Below, piece by piece: positions 5,020 to 5,090 of a stretch of DNA of 5,090 nucleotides. Origin of the DNA: Candidatus Thiosymbion ectosymbiont of Robbea hypermnestra (GTDB lineage Bacteria > Pseudomonadota > Gammaproteobacteria > Chromatiales > Chromatiaceae). A model generated the notes under the pieces. The model was given only the letters and a program-made list of their open reading frames with translations. It had not been told where the DNA came from and made no database searches. Position numbers and translations under genes: made by a program. Location: contig JAIZWN010000080.1 of NCBI GenBank assembly GCA_020443945.1, positions 1 to 5,090 of the forward strand, in the 5' to 3' direction. Every line of letters begins with the position of its first letter. The stretch's first letter is position 1.

Positions 5020-5043
5020 CACCAAGCCACAAAGCCACGAAGA
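5020..5043 (+). repeat. three tandem CACNAAGC octamers
   Basis: CACCAAGC, CACAAAGC and CACGAAGA follow one another without gaps, preceded by TTTTTTCTCA. This CACnAAG style of short tandem repeat is widespread in intergenic DNA of proteobacteria and, like the ACAGGATT type, is often found beside GxxExxY or 23S intervening-sequence-type genes (recalled, not searched). No such gene is recognisable in the remaining 47 bases. Confidence 0.6.
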
Positions 5044-5090
5044 ATTCTGCCGTGGTCTCGGACGGCTCTTGGCGTTGCCGGTGCCACCGC

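Noticed and set aside
4989..5043. CRISPR array at the right end
   Set aside because: The units are 8 bases in direct tandem without spacers.

Overview
The window is a GC-rich bacterial segment, most likely from a sulfur-oxidising gammaproteobacterium (an Ectothiorhodospiraceae/Chromatiales-like relative). This is inferred from gene content and codon style, because there is no rRNA or other phylogenetic marker. The core is a cytoplasmic sulfur-handling locus. Rhodanese (2392-2718), TusA (1967-2197) and DsrE2 (1436-1915) lie in that order on the minus strand. Siroheme synthase CysG (2831-4261) is transcribed divergently from the rhodanese. A CysL/YeiE/CbbR-type LysR regulator (416-1318) follows behind the terminator of dsrE2.

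The rhd-tusA-dsrE2 trio is a known sulfur-trafficking set in sulfur oxidisers. Rhodanese, TusA and DsrE2 pass persulfide sulfur between cysteines, usually toward the reverse Dsr or sHdr oxidation systems. CysG makes siroheme, the cofactor of (reverse) dissimilatory and assimilatory sulfite reductases, so its position next to the relay fits. Neither dsr nor shdr genes are visible here, so the final sulfur acceptor is not defined by this window.

Layout: 1-415 holds no intact gene but contains a truncated GxxExxY (PD-(D/E)XK-like) pseudogene between inverted ACAGGATT repeats. Next come lysR, its promoter with a dyad operator, and the shared terminator region (1344-1432). These are followed by dsrE2, tusA with a good sigma-70 promoter, a dyad-rich 194-base gap, rhodanese, and a compact divergent promoter region (2719-2830). 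Then come cysG, a short intergenic region with alternating TTCAGT hairpins, and an unrecognised exported lysine-free Arg/Pro-rich protein (4351-4857). A non-coding tail (4858-5090) ends in another pair of repeat types, an AATCCTGT element and CACNAAGC units.

Points most worth following: a shared ATRAGAAAACT/T-N11-A type motif overlapping the promoters of lysR and tusA, with a related dyad at rhd/cysG, which suggests one regulon for the LysR protein; the GxxExxY remnant and repeat families bracketing the locus; and the lysine-free exported protein beside cysG.
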